Assembly (NCBI GenBank): GCA_902782585.1
Contig: CACZNK010000001.1
Span: 1 to 6,391 of the forward strand
Direction of reading: 5' to 3'
From: an uncultured Ureaplasma sp.
Lineage (GTDB): Bacteria; Bacillota_I; Bacilli_A; Mycoplasmatales; Mycoplasmoidaceae
DNA: 6,391 bases
Under the pieces are notes generated by a model. That model made no database searches, had not been told where the DNA came from, and worked only from the letters and a program-made list of their open reading frames with translations. The position numbers and the translations under genes are program-made. Positions 1 to 6,391 of the stretch are shown piece by piece; within the stretch, counting starts at the first letter, position 1; the number at the start of each line of letters is the position of its first letter.

Positions 1-866
1 AATACATTAGTAAATGTATTTTATCTGTAATCAGAAATAAATATAATTTAAAAAAAATTGAGCATATTATTGTTGATGATGGTTCTATAGATGACACTTA
101 TAAAGTAGTTAAAAAATTTGCTGATAAATTTCCACACATTAAACTATATAGAAAATCTAATTCAAATTGAGGCGGAGTTATGAATTATGTTAAAGAAAAT
201 AAATTAATTCATAATGATTATGTTGTTATTTGTGATTCAGATGATATGCTTACTAAGAACGCATTTTATAATGCAAATAAATATATTAAAGATGCGGATT
301 TTGCAATTGGTGGATTTTATTTTTGAAATGGTAAACATATTAAATTTCCATATTATTCTTACTATTACCCATTTAAACGATTGATGCGTAATTATAAATC
401 TGAGAAGATTTATGCAGTTTCACCTGTTCCTTTTTCTTATTACATAAAAAATCAAATGTTTTATGCATCACCAAAATTTAAAGAAAATATTTTATATCAA
501 GATATTCCATTATTTTTTTGAGCACAAAGAAATGCAAAAATTATAGCTAATATCCCTAGAATAATGGGTTATTATTGATCTATTCGTCCAGGAAATTCAA
601 TGTCAATAGAAAGTCAAGAAAAAGATGAAAACTTTGAAGTGTTTTTAAATAATATGCATTACTTAGAATCAATTGATGAACCAACTTTTGCATTTCTATA
701 TTTATTAAGAACAAGAAGGTTCTTTGAGACAGTGAAACAACGAAATATAAAATTTACCTTCCATTCAAACCCATCTGTTAAAATATTGCCATGAATTTTT
801 AGATGAGTAATGTGAATTATTTATAGAACCAAAGTAAGAAAATACTTTTTTATTAAAAAAGATTAA
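1..866 (+). CDS. Family 2 glycosyltransferase, N-terminus cut by window edge
   Basis: A GT-A-fold transferase that moves a sugar from a nucleotide-sugar donor to an acceptor. The window holds 287 codons, the first complete one at position 3; roughly the first 10-20 residues of a normal family member lie outside. Visible family signatures are IIVDDGS (in-window residues 22-28), the nucleotide-binding DSDD (78-81, the DxD-type metal site), YQDIP (165-169, where many members have an acidic catalytic region) and the RPGNSMS segment near 195-201. Seven in-frame TGA codons (168, 324, 519, 576, 792, 804, 813) encode Trp, for example in the NSNWGG and YYWSIRPG contexts. The C-terminus is aromatic and basic (WIFRWVMWIIYR, ending KKD), which suggests association with the inner face of the membrane. 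The donor and acceptor cannot be read from sequence. Convergent galE makes glycolipid or capsule synthesis plausible, but this is inference. The stop TAA (864-866) overlaps the galE stop. Confidence 0.9.
845..861 (-). terminator. AT-only hairpin at the glycosyltransferase/galE junction, possible weak terminator
   Basis: CTTTTTTATTAAAAAAG is a perfect inverted repeat: seven pairs (one C-G, six A-T) around a 3-nt loop. On the minus strand it starts 1 nt past the galE stop and is followed by a U-rich stretch (TATTTTCTTACTTT), which fits a weak intrinsic terminator for the operon. On the plus strand it lies inside the last codons of the glycosyltransferase (YFFIKK). The stem is weak, and such runs arise by chance in AT-rich DNA. 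Confidence 0.3.
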
Positions 867-1837
867 TACTTAATAAATTTCTTTTGAAACTTATAATCTG
901 AAATAATCATATCTTCTAATTTATATTTAGGAGTTCACTTTAACATTTTTTTGGCTTTAGTTATATTTGCTAATAAACAATCCGGATCACCCTCACGATT
1001 TGGTTTAATTACTAAATTATTTTTAGATTTAAATAATTTTCGTGCACAATCATAAACTTCTTTAACTGTATATGCTTTACCTAATCCTAAATTTAATATA
1101 GCTGAAGGTTTTTTATTCATTAAATAATCAACACCAAGATAATGAGCATTTGCAATATCTTCAACATGTATATAATCTCTCAATGCTGTATGATCTTTGG
1201 TTTTATATTTACCACCATAAATATTAAATTTTTCTTTGTTAATAATTGATTTATTGATACTTGCAATTAATCATGTTGGATTCTTTTTTAATAATCCAGC
1301 AGTTAATGAACTGTTCGCACCTGAAACATTAAAGAAACGAAATATTAAGTAATTAATACCATATTGTTTAGCAATATTAGAAATAATTTTTTCATCAATA
1401 CTTTTTGTCATCCCATATACATTACATGGATTTTGAGTATGAGATTCGCTAATAATTTTTGTTTGTGGGACGCCATAAACAGCAGCTGAAGAAGCAAAGA
1501 TAATTCTTTTAACATTTGTTTTACTAATTGCTTTCATAACGCTTAAACAACCATTGACATTAGTTTCAAAATAATCTAATGCTTTTTTAGCTGATTCAGA
1601 AACAACAATTTTTGCTGCTAAATTTATAACCAAATCTATTTTATTATCTTTGATAATTTCTGATATTAAATTAGTTTGTAATAAACTACCTTTAATGAAT
1701 TTAGATTTTTTATTAATAAGTTGTTTAAAACCTGTTGACAAATCATCAAGAATAACAACTTTATGTTTATTAACAAGTTTTTCACAAACAACACTACCAA
1801 TATATCCTGCACCACCAATAACTAAAATATTTGCCAT
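863..1837 (-). CDS. galE: UDP-glucose 4-epimerase (GalE), extended SDR family
   Basis: Interconverts UDP-glucose and UDP-galactose in the cytoplasm using bound NAD. The protein has 324 residues, close to the usual 330-340. The Rossmann motif GGAGYIG is at residues 8-14. The catalytic set is Ser117 (in FASSAAVYG), Tyr141 and Lys145 (YGMTK). The family signatures RFFNVSGA (167-174) and LRDYIHVEDIANAH (219-232) are present, and GDPDCLLAN (284-292) leads into the C-terminal sugar-binding part. TGA codons at residues 189 and 300 encode Trp; the second sits in the KMLKW motif common in GalE. The start is fixed by AAGGAG 7 nt upstream. It is the last gene of a three-gene operon, 2 nt after the 75-residue protein. 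The residue aligned with the substrate gate (Tyr299 of the E. coli enzyme) appears to be Leu288, so UDP-GlcNAc/GalNAc epimerisation is also possible. The likely role is UDP-galactose supply for glycolipid or capsule. Confidence 0.95.
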
Positions 1838-1839
1838 AA

Positions 1840-2067
1840 CTATTCTCCTTGTTTATCTAATTTCCATGCTATGCATTTCCCTGATTCACAATTTTGATCA
1901 GCAATTGAATGTGGATCTATATCAGCTTTAGCTATAAAATTATTAATTAAATCATTAAAATTCATCCCTTTATCATTGATTTCTTTAATAACTTTATTTA
2001 AATTTTTTCCTTTAATTCCTCTAATTATTAATGATTGTCTAATTAGTTTTTCATCCTTCTTATCCAT
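1840..2067 (-). CDS. Small protein of unknown function, 75 residues, CxxxxC near the C-terminus
   Basis: I do not recognise this protein. It is highly charged and predicted soluble, with no signal peptide or membrane segment. Residues 1-47 look helical and basic (LIRQSLIIRGIKGKNLNKVI, 8-27), followed by an Asp/His-containing turn (KADIDPHSIADQ, 47-58) and a CESGKC motif with Cys60 and Cys65. The two cysteines could bind metal or form a redox pair, but this is conjecture. It is probably a real gene: AAGGAG lies 7 nt before the ATG, it begins 3 nt after the upstream hydrolase gene and ends (TAG) 2 nt before galE, and the frame is open throughout. The single Trp (residue 68) is encoded by TGG. 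Being co-transcribed with a metallo-hydrolase and GalE gives no firm hint of function. Confidence 0.75.
   Translation of the reverse strand: MDKKDEKLIRQSLIIRGIKGKNLNKVIKEINDKGMNFNDLINNFIAKADIDPHSIADQNCESGKCIAWKLDKQGE
1845..1850 (-). promoter_or_regulatory. Ribosome binding site of galE
   Basis: AAGGAG on the minus strand, 7 nt before the galE ATG. It lies inside the last codons of the upstream 75-residue protein, so galE has its own initiation site although the two genes are only 2 nt apart. Confidence 0.8.
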
Positions 2068-2070
2068 TAT

Positions 2071-2745
2071 TTAACTCCTTCTAAAATGCATAATATATGG
2101 GTTCATATTTGAAACTTTTTTGTAAGTCTCATATTTTTGACAATGACCAGGTAAGATTAAATCATTAGGTTTTAGTATTTTGATGATTTTTTTAATTGAA
2201 TTAAATAATTGGAATTGATTGCCAGTGGGTAAATCACTTCTCCCTATTCCATCATAAAAAATTGTATCACCTGTAAAAAAATAATGTTGATAATAATAAC
2301 ATGTAGAACCAGAAGTATGTCCAGGAGTTGAAAATACTTTTAATTTAAAATTACCTACTTTTAATTCTTCATCTTTATAATGAACTGCTGTTTCATCATT
2401 AAAATAATAATTAAATAGTTCTAATGGTGCTTTTCAATTAGGATTATTCATCAATTCACCACAATGAAATTTGTCAATAACAAATTGTTCTAATTTATGA
2501 CAATAAACTTTAACTTTAAACTCTTTAAGTAATTCATTAATTGATTCAATATGATCAAAATGCCCATGAGTTAATAAAATGGCATCAAGAATTAATTGAT
2601 GTTCATTAATATAACTTTTAAGCATTTGAGCATATGATGATGGGTCAATGATGATACAATGATTAGATTTAATTAATAGATAAGCATTGTTATCCATATC
2701 ATTACCATTGAATACAACTAAATCTTTAGCAATATTTTGAATCAT
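2071..2745 (-). CDS. Metallo-beta-lactamase-fold hydrolase, glyoxalase II-like (YqgX type)
   Basis: A cytoplasmic binuclear-metal hydrolase of 224 residues, a normal length for compact glyoxalase II-like proteins. All metal ligands are present in order: THGHFDH (His60, His62, Asp64, His65), His143 in STPGHTSGS, Asp160 in FTGDT and His201 in PGHC. GIGRSDLPTGN (residues 166-176) after the GDT motif is typical of the YqgX/YcbL group. One in-frame TGA (codon 104) encodes Trp. Family members hydrolyse thioesters such as S-lactoylglutathione, but mollicutes often lack glutathione, so the substrate is open. It is the first gene of the minus-strand operon, followed after 3 nt by the 75-residue protein. 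No Shine-Dalgarno sequence precedes its ATG. A TATAAT about 45 nt upstream could be its promoter, and a nearer TATACT (2761-2766) would give an almost leaderless message. Confidence 0.9.
2075..2080 (-). promoter_or_regulatory. Ribosome binding site of the 75-residue protein
   Basis: AAGGAG on the minus strand, 7 nt before the ATG at 2067 and overlapping the last codons of the hydrolase gene. It has the same motif and spacing as the galE site, which supports both starts and the operon. Confidence 0.75.
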
Positions 2746-2784
2746 TATGTATTATTTTTTAGTATATTTTCAAATACTTATTTA

Positions 2785-2798
2785 TTTATAATTATAAA
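2785..2798. promoter_or_regulatory. Palindromic bidirectional -10 element between the hydrolase operon and mgtA
   Basis: TTTATAATTATAAA is a perfect 14-bp palindrome. It carries a consensus TATAAT on the plus strand (2787-2792) and another on the minus strand (2791-2796). The plus-strand start site would fall near 2799, giving mgtA a leader of about 190 nt. The minus-strand start would fall near 2784, giving the hydrolase operon a leader of about 38 nt. No good -35 box is visible on either side, which is common in mollicutes. AT-rich DNA produces such hexamers by chance, so this is a candidate; TATTAT at 2803-2808 is an alternative for the plus strand. Confidence 0.45.
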
Positions 2799-2819
2799 AA
2801 AATATTATTTTTTATAGAC

Positions 2820-2825
2820 AGGAGG
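2820..2825 (+). promoter_or_regulatory. Strong Shine-Dalgarno sequence in the mgtA leader
   Basis: AGGAGG, extended as AGGAGGTAAG, is a near-perfect match to the 16S rRNA anti-SD. It lies 8 nt before a TTG codon (2834), far from the mgtA ATG (2990), and mgtA has no such site of its own. It either starts a leader peptide or is part of the RNA structure. Confidence 0.5.
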
Positions 2826-2833
2826 TAAGAACA

Positions 2834-2911
2834 TTGGACGTACATTTAAATAAAAGCTCTAGTACAGATTATTACTCGTGTTGAATTACCGACTGTTTTA
2901 CTAATTGTTAG
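2834..2911 (+). CDS. Possible leader peptide upstream of mgtA, 25 codons
   Basis: A TTG start 8 nt after AGGAGG opens 25 codons ending in TAG (2909-2911). The peptide begins MDVHLNKSSSTDYYSC (TTG read as Met) and contains three Cys and one TGA-encoded Trp. Its stop codon lies inside the hairpin at 2895-2920, so a translating ribosome would melt that hairpin. This resembles control by a leader peptide, as with mgtL upstream of enterobacterial mgtA, but there is no proline run or acidic cluster as in those peptides. The start is non-ATG and the ORF is short, so it could be chance. Confidence 0.3.
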
Positions 2912-2930
2912 TAATTAAACTAAAGCTCTA
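2851..2930 (+). repeat. Two direct copies of TAAAnGCTCTA in the mgtA leader
   Basis: Copy 1 is TAAAAGCTCTA (2851-2861) and copy 2 is CTAAAGCTCTA (2920-2930); both contain AAAGCTCTA, with 69 nt between equivalent positions. Copy 1 is followed by GTAC (2862-2865), which can pair with GTAC at 2840-2843 and would place the motif in a loop. Copy 2 directly follows the hairpin. A GC-containing motif repeated in this AT-rich spacer is unlikely to be noise. Confidence 0.5.
2895..2920 (+). promoter_or_regulatory. Hairpin in the mgtA leader
   Basis: TTACTAA (2898-2904) and TTAGTAA (2908-2914) form a perfect 7-bp stem around TTG. A 3-nt bulge (2915-2917) then allows GTT (2895-2897) to pair with AAC (2918-2920), giving 10 pairs. 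It ends next to the second TAAAnGCTCTA copy and contains the stop of the possible leader ORF. No U-run follows, so it does not look like a terminator. Confidence 0.5.
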
Positions 2931-2989
2931 AACTTGTTATTATTGCATATACTTATCCACTAAATGTGTATTCATGAACTTAATAAGAT

Positions 2990-5707
2990 ATGAAAATTCA
3001 ACAATACAAACAAAGAAAATTTAAAGCCAATCTTTCAAGTGAACAAAACCAAACATTGATATCATTTGCTAAATTAGATTCAAAAGATGTTTTAAAGAGA
3101 TTAAAAACATCTGATAATGGTTTGAAATTAAAAGATATAGAATCATTAAGGGAAAAATGCGGTTATAATATTTTTTCAACTAAGAAAAAGCATGGTGTTT
3201 GAATAAAAATTATAAATGCATTTTTAAATCCATTTTCGGCAATACTTGCTGTAATTGCAATGTTAATTGTTTTAACACCAATATTTGCTTCTAAACAAAT
3301 TGAAGCAAGTAATTGGATTTCTTTTGTAATCATTTCATCAATGATTATTTTATCAGGTGCTATCAAATTATTTCAAGAAGGAAGAAGTTCTAAAGCAAGT
3401 GAAAAACTAAAACAAATGATAAAAACCACAACAGCAATTAAAAGAAATGATGTAATTAAAGAACTTCCAATTGAAGAAGTATTACCAGGTGATATTATTA
3501 AATTATCAGCAGGTGACATGATTCCAGCTGATATAAGAATTATTACTGCTAAAGACTTATTTATTACTCAATCATCTCTAACTGGTGAATCTGAACCTGT
3601 TGAAAAATTTAGTTCACCATTTATTGGTAATACTAATTCTGCATTAGAATGTAATAATATTTGCTTTATGGGAACTAGTGTTTCTTCTGGGAGTGCAGTT
3701 GGTGTAGCAATTAATACTGGTAAAAATACATTTTTAGGTTCTATTGCAAAAATATTAAATCGAAAAACACCTAAATCCAGTTTTGATATTGGAATTGCAA
3801 GTGTTAGTTGGATATTAATTTGAACAATGTTAGTTATGGCACTAATTGTATTTGTAATTTATGGATGTGTTAATTTTTTGAAATACAATGATACAAAGCA
3901 ATGAATTAATGCTTTAACCTATACATTAGCTGTTGCTGTTGGTTTAACTCCAGAGATGTTACCAATGATTGTTACTTTAAATCTTGCAAAAGAAGCATTT
4001 AAATTATCTAAACAAGAAACTATTGTAAAAAATATTAATTCAATTCAAAGCTTTGGTGCAATGGATGTGTTATGTACTGATAAAACAGGCACATTAACTG
4101 AAGATAAAATTGTTCTTGAACGTCATATTAATCTTGCAGGAGATGATGATAACCGTGTATTATCATTTGCATTTATCAATAGTTATTATCAAACTGGACT
4201 AAAAAATTTAATTGACCTAGCTGTAATTGAAAAAGCTGATAAAATTGGTATTGACGATCCAATTATGGGATTTAAAAAAGTTGATGAAATCCCTTTTGAT
4301 TTCAAACGAAAAAGAATGTCAGTAATTATTGAAGATAACCAAAACAAAAGACTTTTAGTTACAAAAGGTGCATTTGAGGAAATTATTGAAATTTGTGATT
4401 ATTGTGAATATAAAGGTGAAACATTAAAACTAAATTCACAATTAAAAAAAAGAGCATTTAAAATTGTTAACAATTTAAATCAAGATGGTATGCGTGTAAT
4501 AGCAGTTGCTATAAACCATGATATTTTATCAACCAATAGACCATTTATTACAAGTGATGAAAAACATATGTGTTTAATTGGATTTATTGCTCTTCTAGAC
4601 CCGCCAAAAGAATCTGCTTTTGATGCAATTAAAGCTCTTAGAAATCATGGGGTTACAGTAAAAGTATTAACTGGCGATAATGATATTATTACCCGTTATG
4701 TATGTAAAACTGTAGGTATAGATTCTGAAAATATATTGCTTGGAAGCGATATTAATAACATGAGTGATGAAGAACTACGAAATATTGTTATGGATGTAAA
4801 TATTTTTGCAAAATTATCACCTGAACAGAAATCAAGAATAGTTTTAGCTATTAAGAGTAATAAACATGTGGTTGGTTATATGGGTGATGGTATTAATGAT
4901 GCAGCGGCAATGCAAGTAGCTGATATTGGAATATCAGTTGATACTGCTGTTGATATTGCTAAAGAAAGTGCTGATATTATTTTGCTTAAAAAAGATTTAC
5001 GTATCTTGAAACATGGTGTTGTTGAAGGGAGAAAAACATTTTGCAACATTATTAAATACATTAAGATGACAATATCATCAAATTTTGGTAATATGTTAAG
5101 TGTTCTATTTGCTGCAATATGATTATCATTTGTTATTTCACCAACAACATCACCTAGTGCATTTACACCAATGGTTGCCATTCATATACTGATATTAAAT
5201 ATCATTTATGACTTTTCACAGTACTCAATACCTTGAGATAATGTTGATGAGAATTACATTAAATTTGCACGGCAATGAAATCCTAAGTCAATATTTAAAT
5301 TTATGGTATGTATTGGTCCTGTAAGTACCATATTTGATATTGCAAGTTTTATGATTATGTTTTATTTATTTGGGTGAAATAGTTCTGAATTTCAAAATCA
5401 ATTTTCAACAGGCTGATTTTTAGAAAGTTTATTAACACAAATTACAGTTATTTATGTTTTGAGAACAGAAAAAATACCATTTATACAATCAAACCCTGTA
5501 CCATTAGTTAATTTATCTTTATTAATTATTTTCTTATTTGGTTTGATTTTAACTCTAATACCAAACCTTGATGGTGCATATTTTACAACACTAGTAGAAA
5601 ATCAACCAATTTGAATTCTTTATTCTTTTTTATTAACATTTGCATATATGTTTGTTGCTCAAGGTGCTAAAAAACTATACATCCACATTTTTAATGAATG
5701 GTTATAA
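2990..5707 (+). CDS. mgtA: Mg2+-importing P-type ATPase, MgtA/P3B type
   Basis: A membrane pump of 905 residues (E. coli MgtA has about 900) that uses ATP to import Mg2+. Parts in order: a basic N-terminal tail; a cation-ATPase N domain (LKTSDNGLKLKDIESLREKCGYN, about 38-60); membrane helices from about 75; actuator TGES (198-201); the P3B-type helix motif LTPEMLP (319-325); phosphorylation site DKTGT with Asp364; KVDEIPFDF and KGAFEE in the nucleotide-binding domain; DPPKES (537-542); TGD (561-563); and GDGINDA (632-638). C-terminal helices include IIYDFSQYSIPWDNVD, very close to MgtA. Frequent MgtA-specific wording (FGAMDVLCTDKTGTLT, YQTGLKNLIDLAV) separates it from Ca2+ pumps. Several TGA codons encode Trp, for example at 3200 and 5120. 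The ATG is the first possible start because TAA lies in frame two codons upstream. It has no Shine-Dalgarno sequence and is preceded by a long structured leader, so Mg2+-responsive control is likely. Confidence 0.95.
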
Positions 5708-5714
5708 TAGTTTT

Positions 5715-6149
5715 ATGAATAGCAAACAAGATATTTCAAAAATTATAGACTCAAAAATCACATATAAAATTGATGATTTTTATGATCCTATAAAAATTAT
5801 TAAAGTTGTTAATAAAGCTAATAAAATAAAATTAAATTATTTAGAATTTTTAATTCTAAATAAAAAATCTAATAAAATTGAAATTAGAAGCAAAATTAAT
5901 AGTGAGAAATATTGTGGTAATATAATTATTAATTATTGTGAGGATAATCACAAAAAATATATTGTTTCTATTAGTTTAATTTCTGTATTGTTATTTATTT
6001 GTTTAATTATTTTACCAGCAATTGCATTAAAGATTAATAATTGATTAATGTTATGAATATCATTTGGATTTTGTGGATTATGTCTAATTGGTATAATGTT
6101 TTGTTTAATCATTTGACCTAGACCATCAAAAATTAAAAAGAAACATTAG
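5715..6149 (+). CDS. Small membrane protein of unknown function, 144 residues, two TM segments
   Basis: I do not recognise this protein. Residues 1-81 form a Lys/Ile/Asn-rich hydrophilic part with Cys67 and Cys75. Two hydrophobic segments follow (about 83-106, ISLISVLLFICLIILPAIAL; and about 110-134, WLMLWISFGFCGLCLIGIMF), then a basic tail PRPSKIKKKH. Three in-frame TGA codons (6042, 6054, 6114) encode Trp. The gene begins 7 nt after mgtA, so it is probably co-transcribed with it. No Shine-Dalgarno sequence is seen; an ATG at 5694, overlapping mgtA by 14 nt, is an alternative start. With both ends of the TM hairpin on the same side and a basic tail, the soluble part is probably cytoplasmic. 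A role as a partner or regulator of MgtA is conceivable from position only. Its TAG stop overlaps the convergent feoB stop. Confidence 0.75.
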
Positions 6150-6391
6150 TGTAAAATCATAATACTATATGTGATTCAATAAGACATTATTCCCAATATG
6201 TAACTAATGCCTATTGACATTGCAATATGTGTAATTAATAATTTTCATCCACCTTCTTTACGCATAACTGATATTGTAGCAGCACAAGGAATATATAGTA
6301 AAAATATTGTCATATATGAAATTGCTATTGACATATTTTGTGAAGCAAATATTTTAAAGCTATCTTGGTTAGTAAATAATGTTGAAATATT
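6146..6391 (-). CDS. feoB: Ferrous iron transport protein B, C-terminal end
   Basis: Only the last 81 residues lie in the window; the N-terminal GTPase and most of the membrane core are past the right edge. The segment MTIFLLYIPCAATISVMRKEGGWK is typical of the FeoB C-terminus (LYxPCxATI, conserved Cys, then basic RKE-GxW before the last helix). It is followed by a final hydrophobic helix (LLITHIAMSIGISYILGIMS) and a short tail ending MILH. Two TGA codons encode Trp, including the one in the GGW motif. FeoB imports Fe2+ across the cell membrane, powered or gated by its GTPase domain. The end of the frame (TAA, 6146-6148) overlaps the stop of the two-TM protein. The identification rests on a short segment, so another Gate/nucleoside-transporter-like family member remains possible. 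Confidence 0.8.

Larger units (their letters stand above)
2799..2989 (+). promoter_or_regulatory. Long structured leader of mgtA, candidate Mg2+-responsive element
   Basis: This stretch of about 190 nt before mgtA is richer in G+C and more varied than the surrounding spacer. It holds AGGAGG (2820-2825), a possible short ORF (2834-2911), a hairpin (2895-2920) and two copies of TAAAnGCTCTA. The second copy, CTAAAGCTCTA, matches from memory the conserved 3' end of the M-box (ykoK leader) Mg2+ riboswitch, and it sits before an Mg2+ transporter as an M-box would. The conserved 5' M-box segment (GGTGAGGCTCC) is not visible, and the element is shorter than a usual M-box of about 165 nt. It is therefore either a diverged M-box or a different control element. 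The mgtA start has no Shine-Dalgarno sequence. No clear terminator hairpin with a U-run is seen, which would favour control of translation, stability or leader-peptide coupling. Confidence 0.45.

Noticed and set aside
863..1837. GalE appearing as two fragments, suggesting a pseudogene
   Set aside because: The breaks are in-frame TGA codons at expected Trp positions, and family motifs run through without a frameshift. The same holds for the glycosyltransferase, hydrolase, mgtA and feoB.
1650..1931. 93-codon plus-strand ORF
   Set aside because: It is antisense to galE and the 75-residue gene, has no ribosome site, and its product resembles no family.
2816..2935. A tRNA or T-box in the mgtA leader
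   Set aside because: No cloverleaf, GTTC-type T arm or CCA-compatible acceptor stem can be drawn, and there is no T-box TGGNACC motif.
2947..2971. ATATAC/GTGTAT stem just before mgtA as a start-site sequestering hairpin
   Set aside because: It is six weak pairs with a 13-nt loop and does not cover the mgtA start codon, so it is not convincing without covariation.
3163..3366. 67-codon minus-strand ORF
   Set aside because: It lies fully inside mgtA on the opposite strand and has no independent support.
4876..5181. 101-codon minus-strand ORF
   Set aside because: It is a mirror of the conserved GDGINDA region of mgtA and has no ribosome site.
6155..6176. Hairpin AATCATA/TGTGATT as a terminator for the mgtA operon
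   Set aside because: It is only seven weak pairs with a G-U, no U-run follows, and it lies within feoB coding sequence.

Overview
The window comes from a mollicute (Mycoplasma, Mesoplasma, Spiroplasma or a relative). It is very AT-rich, and every long gene is interrupted by in-frame TGA at places where the protein families expect tryptophan, so TGA is read as Trp (translation table 4). The coordinates below use that code. Under the standard code the same genes look broken, but they are intact. The sequence alone does not settle the genus.

Layout: (1) 1-866, plus strand, a family 2 glycosyltransferase cut by the left edge. (2) 863-2745, minus strand, a tight three-gene operon read right to left: metallo-beta-lactamase-fold hydrolase (2071-2745), a 75-residue protein of unknown function (1840-2067) and UDP-glucose 4-epimerase GalE (863-1837). 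The gaps are 3 and 2 nt, and the last two genes have clear AAGGAG ribosome binding sites. (3) 2746-2989, a 244-nt divergent control region with a palindromic -10 element usable on both strands and a leader of about 190 nt in front of mgtA. The leader holds a perfect AGGAGG, a possible 25-codon leader ORF, a hairpin and two copies of TAAAnGCTCTA. (4) 2990-5707, plus strand, a full-length MgtA-type P-type ATPase. (5) 5715-6149, plus strand, a 144-residue protein with two membrane segments, 7 nt after mgtA. (6) 6146-6391, minus strand, the C-terminal end of a FeoB-like ferrous iron transporter that continues past the right edge.

The left half concerns sugar metabolism: GalE would supply UDP-galactose, which a glycosyltransferase such as the one at the left edge could add to glycolipid or capsule (inference). 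The right half concerns divalent metal uptake: Mg2+ by MgtA and Fe2+ by FeoB. The most interesting part is the mgtA leader, which looks like a regulatory RNA and/or translated leader controlling Mg2+ uptake. Its second TAAAnGCTCTA copy resembles the 3' end of the M-box Mg2+ riboswitch as I remember it, but the rest does not clearly match. No gene-free stretch exceeds 300 nt, and I saw no tRNA, rRNA, insertion sequence or CRISPR array.
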